Of a DNA stretch of 57,219 bases, positions 1-8,596 are shown one piece after another. Each line of letters opens with the position of its first letter. The first letter of the stretch is position 1. Under the pieces are notes generated by a model. The model was not told the origin of the DNA and searched no databases. It worked only from the letters and a program-made list of their open reading frames with translations. The position numbers and the translations under genes were made by a program. The DNA comes from Candidatus Neomarinimicrobiota bacterium (GTDB lineage Bacteria > Fidelibacterota > Marinisomatia > Marinisomatales > S15-B10): assembly GCA_030743815.1 (NCBI GenBank), contig JASLRT010000091.1, positions 1 through 57,219 of the forward strand, given 5' to 3'.

Positions 1-1413
1 ATCGCCGTCGCCGTCCCAGTCAGCGAAGACGGGTGACGCCCTGCCGCTCAGATCAATACCGCTCACTTCGCCGGCATAATCGAACTGATGAAAGTCGACA
101 CTGCCGTTATTCTCAAGCAAGTGAATCTTGCCGTTCCAGTCGCCAACGAATGCGTCTAAGTCACCGTCGCAATCGATGTCGGTGAAGTCAGGCGACAGGT
201 TGTTCCCGATAGGAATGTCGAAGAAACTCGAGTCCTCGAGGCTGAAGCTCGGTTCATAGGCCGTGCCGCTGTTCCTGAAGAAAGTGACAGTTCCTTTCCA
301 CCCGGGATTTTGCGGATCGAACTCGTTGCCGACGAAAAGATCGTCATCGCCATCATTGTCTATATCTGCCAGCGCTGGGATTGAACTGGCGATTATATCG
401 AGGGTAGTGATAGCGTTCACCGTCTTGAACTCGAAGTCAGCGAACGACTCCATGCCCACATTTTCGTAGTGCCAAAAGTTGTTCGTATAGTCGGTTCCGT
501 AGGCGCCGGACTGGACGCCGATAAAGAGGTCGCCGTCACCATCAGAATCGACGTCAGCAAAACGGGGTACGTTGAAGCCGGCTGTCGCCACCGGACGGGA
601 TTGAGGATAAGTGACTACCATCAGGCTGTCTCGAATATCAGGCGTATCCCGTGTGCCGACATTCTCGAGAAAGAAGAGCCCCGGCTGGAAGAGATCGCCC
701 CAGAACAGATCGAAATCGTTGTCGGCGTCTATGTCATAGAACTCCAGCGCGTTGGCTCCGTGCCTGTCGCCCCTGCCGGGAACCCAGACGATAGATATGT
801 CCTGGAATGTCTCCGACTCAAGATGAAAGAGAGGCAAGTGATCTTTCAAGCCGAGATTACTATAATGGGTGACCGTTCCCGCCAACGAACCCACAAACAG
901 ATCAGGCCAACCGTCTCCGTCGATATCGGCCAGCGTCGGGATCACAATCTGCCCTCCACTCACGAGAGCTCCGTCGTCTGTGACCAATCGATCCGTCGCC
1001 AACTCAAACATGTCGTCACTGTTGCGATAGACGGAGACGGCGGATGACCCTGGCGTCTGGCACAGCAGATCTGGATCTCCGTCGAGATCATGATCGACAA
1101 ATCTATACCATCTTCCAACATCGAGCTTCTGAAACCACTTCGTATCAAGCTGAAACTGAGGCTCTCCGGGTGAGCCGCCGTTGCGATAGAATTGCAACCT
1201 GCCGTCCTGATCCAGAACAAATAGATCGAGAAGGCCGTCACGGTCCCAATCGACGAACTGTGGGACCGGCTGGTTGAAACCGCCCAGGAAGGGCGTCTCG
1301 ACGACGACACCGCCTGAGATTACTGGAAATGGATCAATCTGCCGCTCAAAGGTTTGAGCGCAGACAACCGGAGGGAGGAGAGCAAGAAATAAGAAGCTGC
1401 AGCGCAGAATCAT
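1..1413 (-). CDS. Secreted FG-GAP/VCBS repeat protein (C-terminus off the left edge)
   Basis: The frame is open from the ATG at 1413 to the window edge, giving 471 codons without a stop. The N-terminus MILRCSFLFLALLPPVVCAQ reads as a Sec signal peptide. The rest is a string of about eight Asp-rich FG-GAP/VCBS motifs, such as DWDRDGLLDLFV, DIDGDGWPDLFVG, DVDSDGDGDLFIG and DIDNDGDDDLFVG, each followed by a short strand ending in FYRN, HYEN or LLENNG. These motifs normally bind calcium and build a beta-propeller like that of integrin alpha chains, outside the cytoplasm. The ATG overlaps the TGA of the cytochrome gene upstream (ATGA), so the two are probably translationally coupled. No enzyme domain is visible in the part present, and whether a type IX sorting domain or other anchor follows cannot be seen. 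Confidence 0.85.
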   Translation of the reverse strand, partial: MILRCSFLFLALLPPVVCAQTFERQIDPFPVISGGVVVETPFLGGFNQPVPQFVDWDRDGLLDLFVLDQDGRLQFYRNGGSPGEPQFQLDTKWFQKLDVGRWYRFVDHDLDGDPDLLCQTPGSSAVSVYRNSDDMFELATDRLVTDDGALVSGGQIVIPTLADIDGDGWPDLFVGSLAGTVTHYSNLGLKDHLPLFHLESETFQDISIVWVPGRGDRHGANALEFYDIDADNDFDLFWGDLFQPGLFFLENVGTRDTPDIRDSLMVVTYPQSRPVATAGFNVPRFADVDSDGDGDLFIGVQSGAYGTDYTNNFWHYENVGMESFADFEFKTVNAITTLDIIASSIPALADIDNDGDDDLFVGNEFDPQNPGWKGTVTFFRNSGTAYEPSFSLEDSSFFDIPIGNNLSPDFTDIDCDGDLDAFVGDWNGKIHLLENNGSVDFHQFDYAGEVSGIDLSGRASPVFADWDGDGD

Positions 1414-2825
1414 CCGCCAGAGCGAACCGTTACCGAACCCGAGAGGGCAGCAATATCAAAGATGGTGAGCCGTGGGACGAACTCACCGTGTCCGAGCTCG
1501 CGCAGGAGAAAAGGCGGCAGCGCCCTCATCCTCAGCCGAATGTTAACGTCCATGATTCCTTCAAACGCATCATCTAAAATGACAGGATACCGCACCGTCT
1601 TCGATCCCTGCGCCGGAATAGTATTGTCCGTGAAGTGTGATATCCTCTCCACCGATACGTGGCGCAAGCCTGAATCTCCTTCGGCATTGTACAGCACTGT
1701 CCGGAAGACGGTGATGTCCGGGTCGATCACACCTTCTGGATCAAGGTAGAAGTCATACAGATCAAGATCCTCGTTCAGAAAACCGCTTTCGTAGAGCGTA
1801 TCACCCTCCTGGACAGCGGTCACCTCCAGCCACAGCTGCCGCGCAAAGGTGACGCCGGATGGCAGACTGTGTCCGGCGCTATTGGTGACGATGAGAGAAA
1901 TTTGCAACGTGTCCCCGGACAAAACTGTATCAGGAAGGGACGGCTGGAAGTTAAGCTCCGCAGTAACCTTCATGAGATCTTCGATTGCCTCAAGCTGGGC
2001 ATCTTCCTGTCTGAAAGCCGTCAGGGCACGATCGACGCCGGCGAAGCTGTGCCGGTGCAGATTCTCTCTCAGCGGTGCTTCCGGAAACAGTTCGCGGTCC
2101 ACCGCATAACCACCGTATGTCTGCATGTGGCACGTCTGACATTCAACGCCCATGGCCTGAAAGGCGGTACCGCTCCATTCCGTAAACGTAACCTCTGCGT
2201 CCAGGCCGTCGATGGTCATATCGTGACAGCCGCGACAAAACTCGGATTTGTCATAATCGGGGTGGTATTGAGATTCGTGAGCGCTGTTCGCGATGGGATC
2301 TTGCAGTGTGCCATACTTCACATTGCCCGTGTTGAGGAAATAGAAGATCGCCTCAAAATCGCCTCCCGATGCGGCTACCTCAGTGGTAGGCGACATGTGC
2401 GTTGTGGCGTGGCAAAAGGAACAGCCGATTCCCTCTCTCACCTGCGGCGCCAGCGATGACGTGTCATCAATGGTCAATGATGACGGATCTTCGATGGCCT
2501 CCGTCAGGAAAGCTACAGGCGAGTGGCACATTATGCAGAACTGTCCCAAGTCCCGGTCTCCCTCCACAGCGAAGTGCTGCTGTTCATTTGTGTGTGAGGT
2601 AAACCATACAGGATCCTTCATGGCGTAGGCGTGCATGGAACCGGACCACTCTCTGTATTGGGTCGGATGGCACGACTTGCACTCCGTCGCCGGTTCGAAG
2701 TCCTCTACCTTGAAGACGGTCTGAATGGGGAATTCATCATCAGGAGGTATCTCTTCCGTATGCTCACACGCAAGGAGGAACAGGAGTGATGACGTTAGCG
2801 GTATGGATATTCCGAATCTAGTCAC
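1410..2825 (-). CDS. Five-heme c-type cytochrome lipoprotein
   Basis: The 471-aa product starts with a lipoprotein signal whose lipobox is LLAC (Cys20). Five CXXCH heme-binding motifs follow: CKSCH (49-53), CIMCH (97-101), CSFCH (135-139), CRGCH (197-201) and CQTCH (229-233). Extra His residues such as those in HRHSF could be distal ligands. The C-terminal half is heme-free and carries the segment NSAGHSLPSGVTFARQLWLE, a pattern common in cytochrome c554-like multiheme proteins. It should be a membrane-tethered electron carrier facing the periplasm or cell surface; its partners are unknown. It overlaps the propeller gene upstream by 8 bp and the FG-GAP gene downstream by 4 bp. No catalytic heme site of the nitrite reductase or hydroxylamine oxidoreductase type is evident. 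Confidence 0.85.
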   Translation of the reverse strand: MTRFGISIPLTSSLLFLLACEHTEEIPPDDEFPIQTVFKVEDFEPATECKSCHPTQYREWSGSMHAYAMKDPVWFTSHTNEQQHFAVEGDRDLGQFCIMCHSPVAFLTEAIEDPSSLTIDDTSSLAPQVREGIGCSFCHATTHMSPTTEVAASGGDFEAIFYFLNTGNVKYGTLQDPIANSAHESQYHPDYDKSEFCRGCHDMTIDGLDAEVTFTEWSGTAFQAMGVECQTCHMQTYGGYAVDRELFPEAPLRENLHRHSFAGVDRALTAFRQEDAQLEAIEDLMKVTAELNFQPSLPDTVLSGDTLQISLIVTNSAGHSLPSGVTFARQLWLEVTAVQEGDTLYESGFLNEDLDLYDFYLDPEGVIDPDITVFRTVLYNAEGDSGLRHVSVERISHFTDNTIPAQGSKTVRYPVILDDAFEGIMDVNIRLRMRALPPFLLRELGHGEFVPRLTIFDIAALSGSVTVRSGG

Positions 2826-3945
2826 AGTCAGAACAGACGCTTTGCATCACCGCCAGGCCTGTGGCCATGACGTCTTCTCCGAGGACGACATTATGGGAGA
2901 TCGTAAGTGTATTGGAGTCGATTATGTGAAGATAGCTTATTCCACCCGATGCGGCACTGCTGGTGATGAATATCCTTTCGCCATCGTGTGAAACGCCAAC
3001 GCCGTGCGGCATATTAAATAGATCTCCTGTTATCTCGGCAGGAGGAACATCATGGCTCAGATCGATGACTGAGACGCTGTTATCTCCCCGGTTAGCTGCA
3101 ATCACGGCGTTTCCATCGGGCGATACTACCAGATGCCAGGGAGAACTGCCCACAGGCCACTGACCGAAGAGGGCGCCGGTTTCCGTATCGTAAGATCTGA
3201 CTTCTCCTCTACCCGATAGAGTAATATAAACACGATTGACCGATGGTGCCATTTCCATCTGCAAGGCCTGTGCCCAGTTGTCAGCGAATGAGGCGCAACC
3301 GGGGGCACTCTGGCTCTGTTCGTATTCGGACGCTAGGGGAAAGCGCTCCGGCTCATACTCGGGGTCACCAAATTTCTCCACATCAATCTTGAACAGACAC
3401 GACGAACTGAAGCTGGCACTCCAGACATAATCGCCCGCAAGATCGATAGTGATGCCGTGGGGAGATTCTGCATCAACATCTACAGTTCCCATAATACTCA
3501 TGTCAGATGTACGAATCTTGTGTATCTCTTTCGACTGCAGCGCCACTCCCCCCATGGGCATGAAGCGGGAGACATAGAGAAACTGACCATCTTGGGAGAG
3601 TGTCATGAGGGCAGGCATGTTGCCCACATCTACCGTATCCTCAAGCTCATCCGTGAGAAGATCGAATTTCGCCACGATGCCCGAAGAGATGAGTGTCGCG
3701 TACCACTTTTTATTCTCGTCATCAATGACCACAAAATGAGGCCGATCGAGGATTCCCGGTGTGAAATCGACGTCCACTTCCCTGATGATCTCTCCTGTAC
3801 TTGCGTTGATGACACCAACCTTATCGGCTTTCTGGTAGGTAACGTACACCTTTGAGATATCCTCATCGGCATCCTTATAGTCACCGCAGGCTGACAACAG
3901 CAAGAGAACCAACAGAAGTGAGGCAAGAATCAGTGTCTTTTTCAC
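2818..3945 (-). CDS. YVTN-type beta-propeller lipoprotein
   Basis: The 375-aa product has a lipoprotein signal with lipobox LSAC (Cys20). It continues with repeats of the YncE/YVTN class, for example KVYVTYQKADKVGVINASTG, YVSRFMPMGG and VIAANRGDNSVSVIDLS, which predict a seven-bladed propeller. The protein ends in CSDCD. Such propellers bind partners or ligands in the periplasm; no catalytic residues are recognised. The start is GTG at 3945 with GAGGGA about seven bases upstream. The gene follows the M1 peptidase gene by 66 bp and overlaps the cytochrome gene by 8 bp, so it is probably in the same transcript. The pairing with a multiheme cytochrome suggests a scaffold or sensing role in a surface electron-transfer or degradation complex, which is inference. 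Confidence 0.75.
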   Translation of the reverse strand: MKKTLILASLLLVLLLLSACGDYKDADEDISKVYVTYQKADKVGVINASTGEIIREVDVDFTPGILDRPHFVVIDDENKKWYATLISSGIVAKFDLLTDELEDTVDVGNMPALMTLSQDGQFLYVSRFMPMGGVALQSKEIHKIRTSDMSIMGTVDVDAESPHGITIDLAGDYVWSASFSSSCLFKIDVEKFGDPEYEPERFPLASEYEQSQSAPGCASFADNWAQALQMEMAPSVNRVYITLSGRGEVRSYDTETGALFGQWPVGSSPWHLVVSPDGNAVIAANRGDNSVSVIDLSHDVPPAEITGDLFNMPHGVGVSHDGERIFITSSAASGGISYLHIIDSNTLTISHNVVLGEDVMATGLAVMQSVCSDCD

Positions 3946-4011
3946 GAAGGAATCCCTCGGAGCGCCATTTCAGTAAGTGTACCTCTTTCAGCCCGTAATT
4001 ACAAGCCGTGG

Positions 4012-6963
4012 CTACAGGCCACCATCGAAGCCGATGACCCATCGCGTGAGGTCTAAGGACTTGATCTCCCGCCCCGCCGGATTGGCGGTATGATTGAGCC
4101 AGAAAGGAAAGTCCATGCGCAATCTCCACGTCTTGCCTGCTATCTTCTTGCTAAAGACAAAGCCTGCACCCACATCAGCCAGTATGTCGCCGTTGAGTCC
4201 GTCGGAAGCCAGTTCGCTCCTGAACGAGCCGCCTTCCACAAAGATACGCATTCGAGTCTTTACGGCGGGAGTTGGCAGACTGTAGTTTCCCTCAAAGGTT
4301 GCCGCCAGTACAGTTTCGGCGCCGGAGAAGTCGTGATCGTAGTAGCCGCGCAAGTTTCCTTCTCCATTTATATGAAAGTGATTCCTCGCCGCTTCAACGC
4401 CGTAAAAGGCCGACGCATGTCTGAGATAAGGTTTCGCGTAATAATCGCCGGAGCCAGCACTCTCAACAGTGAACTTCTCCTGTCCGGGAACACCTTTCGC
4501 TCCACCCCACACTTTCCCTAAGAAAAACGAGAGTGCGGTACCGAGTTTTCCCACGGGGAACTTCATCTTTCCTTTCGCCTGCAGCCGGCTGAAGCTCCAG
4601 TCACTCATACCCTCTACCGAGGTTGCCGCTTCCAGTTGAAGTTCCCTCCCCATTCCGCCTCGGTGGACGCCGACGCCATAGCGTCCGTAAAGTACACCAG
4701 TCTCCCCGGGTTGATACAGATCTGTATAGCCCGAGTTGCCGGCCTGATTGAAGTAGAAACCGGCAGTTACTGTATGGTTGGGCGGCAAACCGTAGAACCG
4801 AGACCACCCATAACTGAAATCCACGTCTCCGCCGCGTAGTCCTTCCAAAAAAAATACATTTGCCGAAACAGTGAGCCACGGGATGAACGATTTGAGCGTC
4901 TCGCTGAAGTTAATCTGACCGTAGAGGTTTTGGGACTTGAGGCCGCTCGTCAAGAAAAAGTTGAACCTGTGCCACGGACCGTACGAGCGCCGGAAGGACA
5001 AACCCGGCTTCAGACCATCCTTTTCGTGGTACCAAAAGACCGGATTCCAGCGCAAGACGTAAGCGGCGCGGGGATTATAACCCATGCCGGGCCAGTTGAA
5101 GATAACATCATCGGGCAGAGAGCCAGATACGTTGTCGCGCAAATCAATGTCCATGGTCCAATTGTCAGGATCGATCATGATATCGACAGGTTTCGACGGC
5201 AGCACAAGGGAGAAGATATCTTCGTCTCCCCGCAAATGATTTGTCCAGCGGGTGAACGTGGTGTCTCCATTTTCCGTCACTACCCTGATGTCGAGAGGAT
5301 AGCGCATACCCCCTTTTTTTTCGATGCGAAGCGACAGATCGTAAGTTCCGTTATCCCCTTTTTTCATCCACCAGTCGCCCAGCGCGTAGTCGTTGTACGA
5401 AGCCTGGTGCAGCCACTGTTCGAAGAACCAATCGAGATTCTCGCCACTTGTCTCTTCCATAGCCTGGCGAAAACGGTCTTCGTTGGTGTGCTTTAGTTTC
5501 CAGCGATGGTAGTAGTTTTGCATGGCGCTATCGAAAGTTTCACCACCCAAGAGATTCCTCAAGGAGTAGAGCATCATGTGAGGCTTTGTGTAGGCGTTCA
5601 ACCCGTAGGCAGACCACCCTGAGGCGAGATACGATTTTGTGTCGATAGGTTCATTGTGACGGCTTGTCATGAAGCGAATAATCGTCCACTGCACATTGTT
5701 GCGCTCGCCAAGGAACTGCCAGTATTTCTTTTCGAAATCGCCATACCAGCGACTGTGCTCGAGATCGATGCCGTGAGGAGGATAAGTGTGCGCCATGTAC
5801 CAAGCGTCCTGAAAAGAGGTGAACCCTTCATCAAGCCACGCTTCTTCTACTTCGTTGTTCGCCAGTATGCCGTAGAACCAGATGTGCCCCACTTCATGGG
5901 CGATGAGTCCCTCAGAATCACTACCGTCCATCACCAGCATGGGGTATTCCATGCCACCTCCCTGCAAGCTGTGGGTTATACTGACCTGTGGATAGGGGTA
6001 TTCACCGAACCGGGTAGAGAGCCACTCAAGAACTCGCTTAGTCCGTTTGACCACCTCTTTCGACCAGTCTTCGGCCGAATCTCTATCATACAGAACGTGA
6101 ATGTCTATACCACCCCACTGGCCGTCTTCGTAAACGAAGTCGGGCGATGCGATCCAAGCAAAGTCGTGAACCTGCTTTCCGTGAAAGGTCATGGTTCGCC
6201 GGGCGGAGGAGTCGATCTCAATGCTGTCTATGACGGCGAGCCACTCCTGAAAATCCATGGAAGTGTCAACCGCAACGCGGCTCCATCCTGGATCGCCGGC
6301 AGTCAAGACTCCCGTAGCGGCAACGGTGAATCTTTCTGGAACATCGATAATCACGTCGTAAGTACCAAACTCACCGTAGAACTCCCCCATGGCGTGGAAA
6401 GGATCGGGATGCCAGCCTGTTTCATCATAGACCACCATCTTGGGATACCACTGGGCGACATCGTACTGTTCATCTCTGTATCCGGCGCGTCCGTAGAACT
6501 TCCGGACTTTGTGCTCCCAGTCGATCTCGATAGTGACAGAATCGCCGGGAAGGAGCGGCGCCGGAAGAGGGGCTTGGAGGATCGTGTCATCAATCTCAAA
6601 CGTTCGGGACGTGCCCTCTTCCGTAGAGGCAACCGCGAAATCATCTATCCGCAGATAACTGGAGCTGTCATCTGGGAATGATTTCAGCATGAACTTGGAG
6701 ACTACACCGTAGTTCGAACTTTCTTCGTATTTCACCGAACCGTGCAGGAAGGCGTTGGGATAGAGGTGCATGTAGATGCGATCCAAGGTATCAGGCGAGT
6801 GATTAACGTAAACGATAGATGACTTACCCGAGATCAGATGTTCCACTGGATTGAGCGAGACGTCCATGCTATAGTGAACAAACTGCTGCCAGTATTCATC
6901 TTCAGCGGAGAGGAGGAAAACAGAAATTAGAACGAAAACAGTCTGACTGAGTATTGTTTTCAC
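4012..6963 (-). CDS. M1 family metallopeptidase with probable C-terminal outer-membrane barrel
   Basis: The 983-aa product has an N-terminal signal sequence (about residues 1-20) and a gluzincin aminopeptidase fold. The zinc site is HEVGH (356-360), followed 18 residues later by Glu379 in WLDEGF. GGGMEYP (335-341) stands where M1 enzymes have the GxMEN substrate motif. From about residue 650 the sequence becomes rich in alternating aromatic beta-strands (PAYGLPP-like turns, YGRYGVGVHRGG, LRGYYDHDFSGAE), resembling a surface-antigen barrel that would hold the peptidase at the outer membrane. Start GTG at 6963 has a weak ribosome site. It heads the run into the propeller, cytochrome and FG-GAP genes. 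A rho-independent terminator ends only about 17 nt upstream of its start codon. The peptidase call is firm; the barrel is inferred from strand pattern. Confidence 0.85.
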   Translation of the reverse strand: MKTILSQTVFVLISVFLLSAEDEYWQQFVHYSMDVSLNPVEHLISGKSSIVYVNHSPDTLDRIYMHLYPNAFLHGSVKYEESSNYGVVSKFMLKSFPDDSSSYLRIDDFAVASTEEGTSRTFEIDDTILQAPLPAPLLPGDSVTIEIDWEHKVRKFYGRAGYRDEQYDVAQWYPKMVVYDETGWHPDPFHAMGEFYGEFGTYDVIIDVPERFTVAATGVLTAGDPGWSRVAVDTSMDFQEWLAVIDSIEIDSSARRTMTFHGKQVHDFAWIASPDFVYEDGQWGGIDIHVLYDRDSAEDWSKEVVKRTKRVLEWLSTRFGEYPYPQVSITHSLQGGGMEYPMLVMDGSDSEGLIAHEVGHIWFYGILANNEVEEAWLDEGFTSFQDAWYMAHTYPPHGIDLEHSRWYGDFEKKYWQFLGERNNVQWTIIRFMTSRHNEPIDTKSYLASGWSAYGLNAYTKPHMMLYSLRNLLGGETFDSAMQNYYHRWKLKHTNEDRFRQAMEETSGENLDWFFEQWLHQASYNDYALGDWWMKKGDNGTYDLSLRIEKKGGMRYPLDIRVVTENGDTTFTRWTNHLRGDEDIFSLVLPSKPVDIMIDPDNWTMDIDLRDNVSGSLPDDVIFNWPGMGYNPRAAYVLRWNPVFWYHEKDGLKPGLSFRRSYGPWHRFNFFLTSGLKSQNLYGQINFSETLKSFIPWLTVSANVFFLEGLRGGDVDFSYGWSRFYGLPPNHTVTAGFYFNQAGNSGYTDLYQPGETGVLYGRYGVGVHRGGMGRELQLEAATSVEGMSDWSFSRLQAKGKMKFPVGKLGTALSFFLGKVWGGAKGVPGQEKFTVESAGSGDYYAKPYLRHASAFYGVEAARNHFHINGEGNLRGYYDHDFSGAETVLAATFEGNYSLPTPAVKTRMRIFVEGGSFRSELASDGLNGDILADVGAGFVFSKKIAGKTWRLRMDFPFWLNHTANPAGREIKSLDLTRWVIGFDGGL

Positions 6964-6980
6964 TTTGACATTGTTTCTCT

Positions 6981-7010
6981 ATAAAAAAGCCGGTATGGCT
7001 AACACCGGCT
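6981..7010 (-). terminator. Rho-independent terminator after the tlpA-like gene
   Basis: On the minus strand an AGCCGGT stem pairs with ACCGGCT (7-bp arms at 7004-7010 and 6988-6994) around a 9-nt loop and is followed at once by a run of T (6981-6988). It lies 25 nt past the stop of the thioredoxin-like gene. It also sits directly upstream of the M1 peptidase GTG, so it could act as an attenuator if transcription reads through. Confidence 0.85.
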
Positions 7011-7035
7011 CAAATGATTCCATCTGGATTGAATC

Positions 7036-7584
7036 TTATAGAAGTTTTGCGATATCGTTTTCAATTACGTAGTGCGGTCTGAATCCAATATATCTCTGTT
7101 TGACATGAAAGTCTCTATCTATGATAAATGTCGTAGGAATTCCTGTCACCCCACCGTACTGATTTGCCACTTGGCTGTCGCCGTAAAGTATCGGATAGTT
7201 GATACTGAACTTATCGACAAAATCAGGCACAACATCAGCGCCGTTTGTGTCCATGGAGATTCCCAGAACAACAACATCATGCTGATACTTTTCCTGCAAC
7301 CTTATTAATGAGGGAATCTCTTGCCTGCAAGGCATGCACCACGTGGCCCAAAAGTTAAGAATAATGACTTTCCCCTTGTAGTCAGACAGAGAAACGACTT
7401 CTCCATCAACCTTTTCCAGATCGAAGTCGGGGGCCTTAACCTTGCTGGAGCCGATCCTAGGGAAAGCCGCCTCGGCCAAGACCGTTTCACCCTCTCCGCC
7501 ACTTCCGTTTCCTGTCGCCACAATCCCGGCCACCAGCAAAACGACAATCACGAACACAGCCACCCCTATTTTCTTTAAGTCCAT
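7036..7584 (-). CDS. TlpA/ResA-like membrane-anchored thioredoxin
   Basis: The 182-aa product has one N-terminal membrane segment (residues 5-24) and then a thioredoxin-like domain of the AhpC-TSA/Redoxin type. The redox motif is WCMPC (Cys83, Cys86) within NFWATWCMPCRQE, and the cis-proline region is TGIPTTFIID. Such proteins work outside the cytoplasmic membrane and reduce disulfides, often of apocytochrome c before heme attachment. A multiheme cytochrome is encoded 4 kb downstream, so a role in its maturation is plausible, though no ccm genes are in the window. It is monocistronic by signals: a good promoter at 7607-7635 and a terminator at 6981-7010. A peroxiredoxin-like role is less likely because both cysteines form the CXXC pair. 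Confidence 0.85.
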   Translation of the reverse strand: MDLKKIGVAVFVIVVLLVAGIVATGNGSGGEGETVLAEAAFPRIGSSKVKAPDFDLEKVDGEVVSLSDYKGKVIILNFWATWCMPCRQEIPSLIRLQEKYQHDVVVLGISMDTNGADVVPDFVDKFSINYPILYGDSQVANQYGGVTGIPTTFIIDRDFHVKQRYIGFRPHYVIENDIAKLL

Positions 7585-7606
7585 ATGATAGCTCTTTCAG
7601 GTTGCG

Positions 7607-7635
7607 ATTTTACACACTTTTCTCTCTTCCATCAA
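7607..7635 (-). promoter_or_regulatory. Sigma-70-type promoter of the tlpA-like gene
   Basis: On the minus strand TTGATG (7630-7635) and TAAAAT (7607-7612) are separated by 17 bases. The -10 box ends 22 bases before the ATG at 7584. Both boxes are close to consensus and the spacing is ideal; no experiment supports it. Confidence 0.6.
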
Positions 7636-7675
7636 CCCCAATTACCATATTGAGAGCAACTATTGCTACTCCGCC

Positions 7676-8596
7676 TCATATTCTCGCCTTCACCCATTGC
7701 CGAAAATGATAACTCCATCTCTTGCGTTTCTCCATCTCTCTTTTCAAGAGCGGAAGTGCTTTCTGCGTGCTTTCTCGGCCATTGTTTATGAATTCACCAA
7801 TCCGGGGAAATTCAGACCAGTGCGCTCCTCCCACATCAGGTTCGATGAGAACATCGGCCTTGCGGGACAGTTCATCAGAGAGTTTTACACTGGTCACCTG
7901 GCCGGCGCGGGACATGAGTTCCATCAGGTTACACTCTTTCAATATCTTCAGTTCCCGCCGCGCGATATCAACGGCGATAGTCATATCCAGTTCAGTATCC
8001 AGCAACACATTTATCGGCAGCGGCGAAACGACACCGCCATCTACCAAAAGCTGACCGTTCTTGGGCGATGGCGCCACAAACCCCGGTACAGCTGAACTGA
8101 GTGTGACGGCCTCAATCAAATCGCCTGATGAAACTACAACAGCCTCCACTTGGTTAAGATCCGATATAACGACTTTTAACGGTATCTTAAGTTCTGAGAA
8201 ATCTCTTACCGGGAGGAGGTACTCGATTGAAGCAGCCAGTTTGCTCCGTTGGATAATTCCTTTGCGGCTGAGAGCAACAGTAATTACCAGTTTGTCCTTT
8301 ACAAATTTACCTAACTGATTAAGAAATGAATCATTACCCTCATCACCTTTCCTGATATGATGTACACCTACTGCTCTGAACTCATCACTATCTATGTATT
8401 CCATGTACCGCTTCTCAACCCATCCGGGGTCCAGTGTAGCGGCATACATGGCGCCGATGATAGCGCCGGCCGAAGTACCTGCGATGAGATCAATCGGTAT
8501 CTTATTATCGTGCAGAACCTGCAGTACACCGATATGAGCTGCACCTCGCGCACCACCTCCCGCCAGAGCGAGCCCAATCTTTATATTCTGTTTCAT
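7676..8596 (-). CDS. Patatin-like phospholipase
   Basis: The 306-aa product shows the full patatin catalytic set: oxyanion motif GGGARG (13-18), nucleophile elbow GTSAG with Ser42, and the dyad Asp186 in VDGG. There is no signal peptide, so it is a cytoplasmic or peripheral lipid acyl hydrolase of the RssA/NTE-like bacterial class. Its physiological substrate cannot be read from the sequence. Its ATG overlaps the stop of the cyclophilin gene (ATGA), and it is the last gene of the pyrF-pyrE-cyclophilin-patatin run. A 91-bp spacer carrying the tlpA promoter follows. Confidence 0.88.
   Translation of the reverse strand: MKQNIKIGLALAGGGARGAAHIGVLQVLHDNKIPIDLIAGTSAGAIIGAMYAATLDPGWVEKRYMEYIDSDEFRAVGVHHIRKGDEGNDSFLNQLGKFVKDKLVITVALSRKGIIQRSKLAASIEYLLPVRDFSELKIPLKVVISDLNQVEAVVVSSGDLIEAVTLSSAVPGFVAPSPKNGQLLVDGGVVSPLPINVLLDTELDMTIAVDIARRELKILKECNLMELMSRAGQVTSVKLSDELSRKADVLIEPDVGGAHWSEFPRIGEFINNGRESTQKALPLLKREMEKRKRWSYHFRQWVKARI

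Noticed and set aside
469-1047. 192-aa plus-strand open frame
   Set aside because: It lies opposite the FG-GAP gene, whose minus frame reads as clean Asp-rich repeats; this is its shadow.
2668-2682. Sigma-54-like TGGCACGACTTGC inside the cytochrome gene
   Set aside because: The spacing between the GG and GC elements is too short, and it is within coding sequence.
5656-6681. 341-aa plus-strand open frame
   Set aside because: It is antisense to the zinc-site region of the M1 peptidase; composition and lack of motifs mark it as a shadow.
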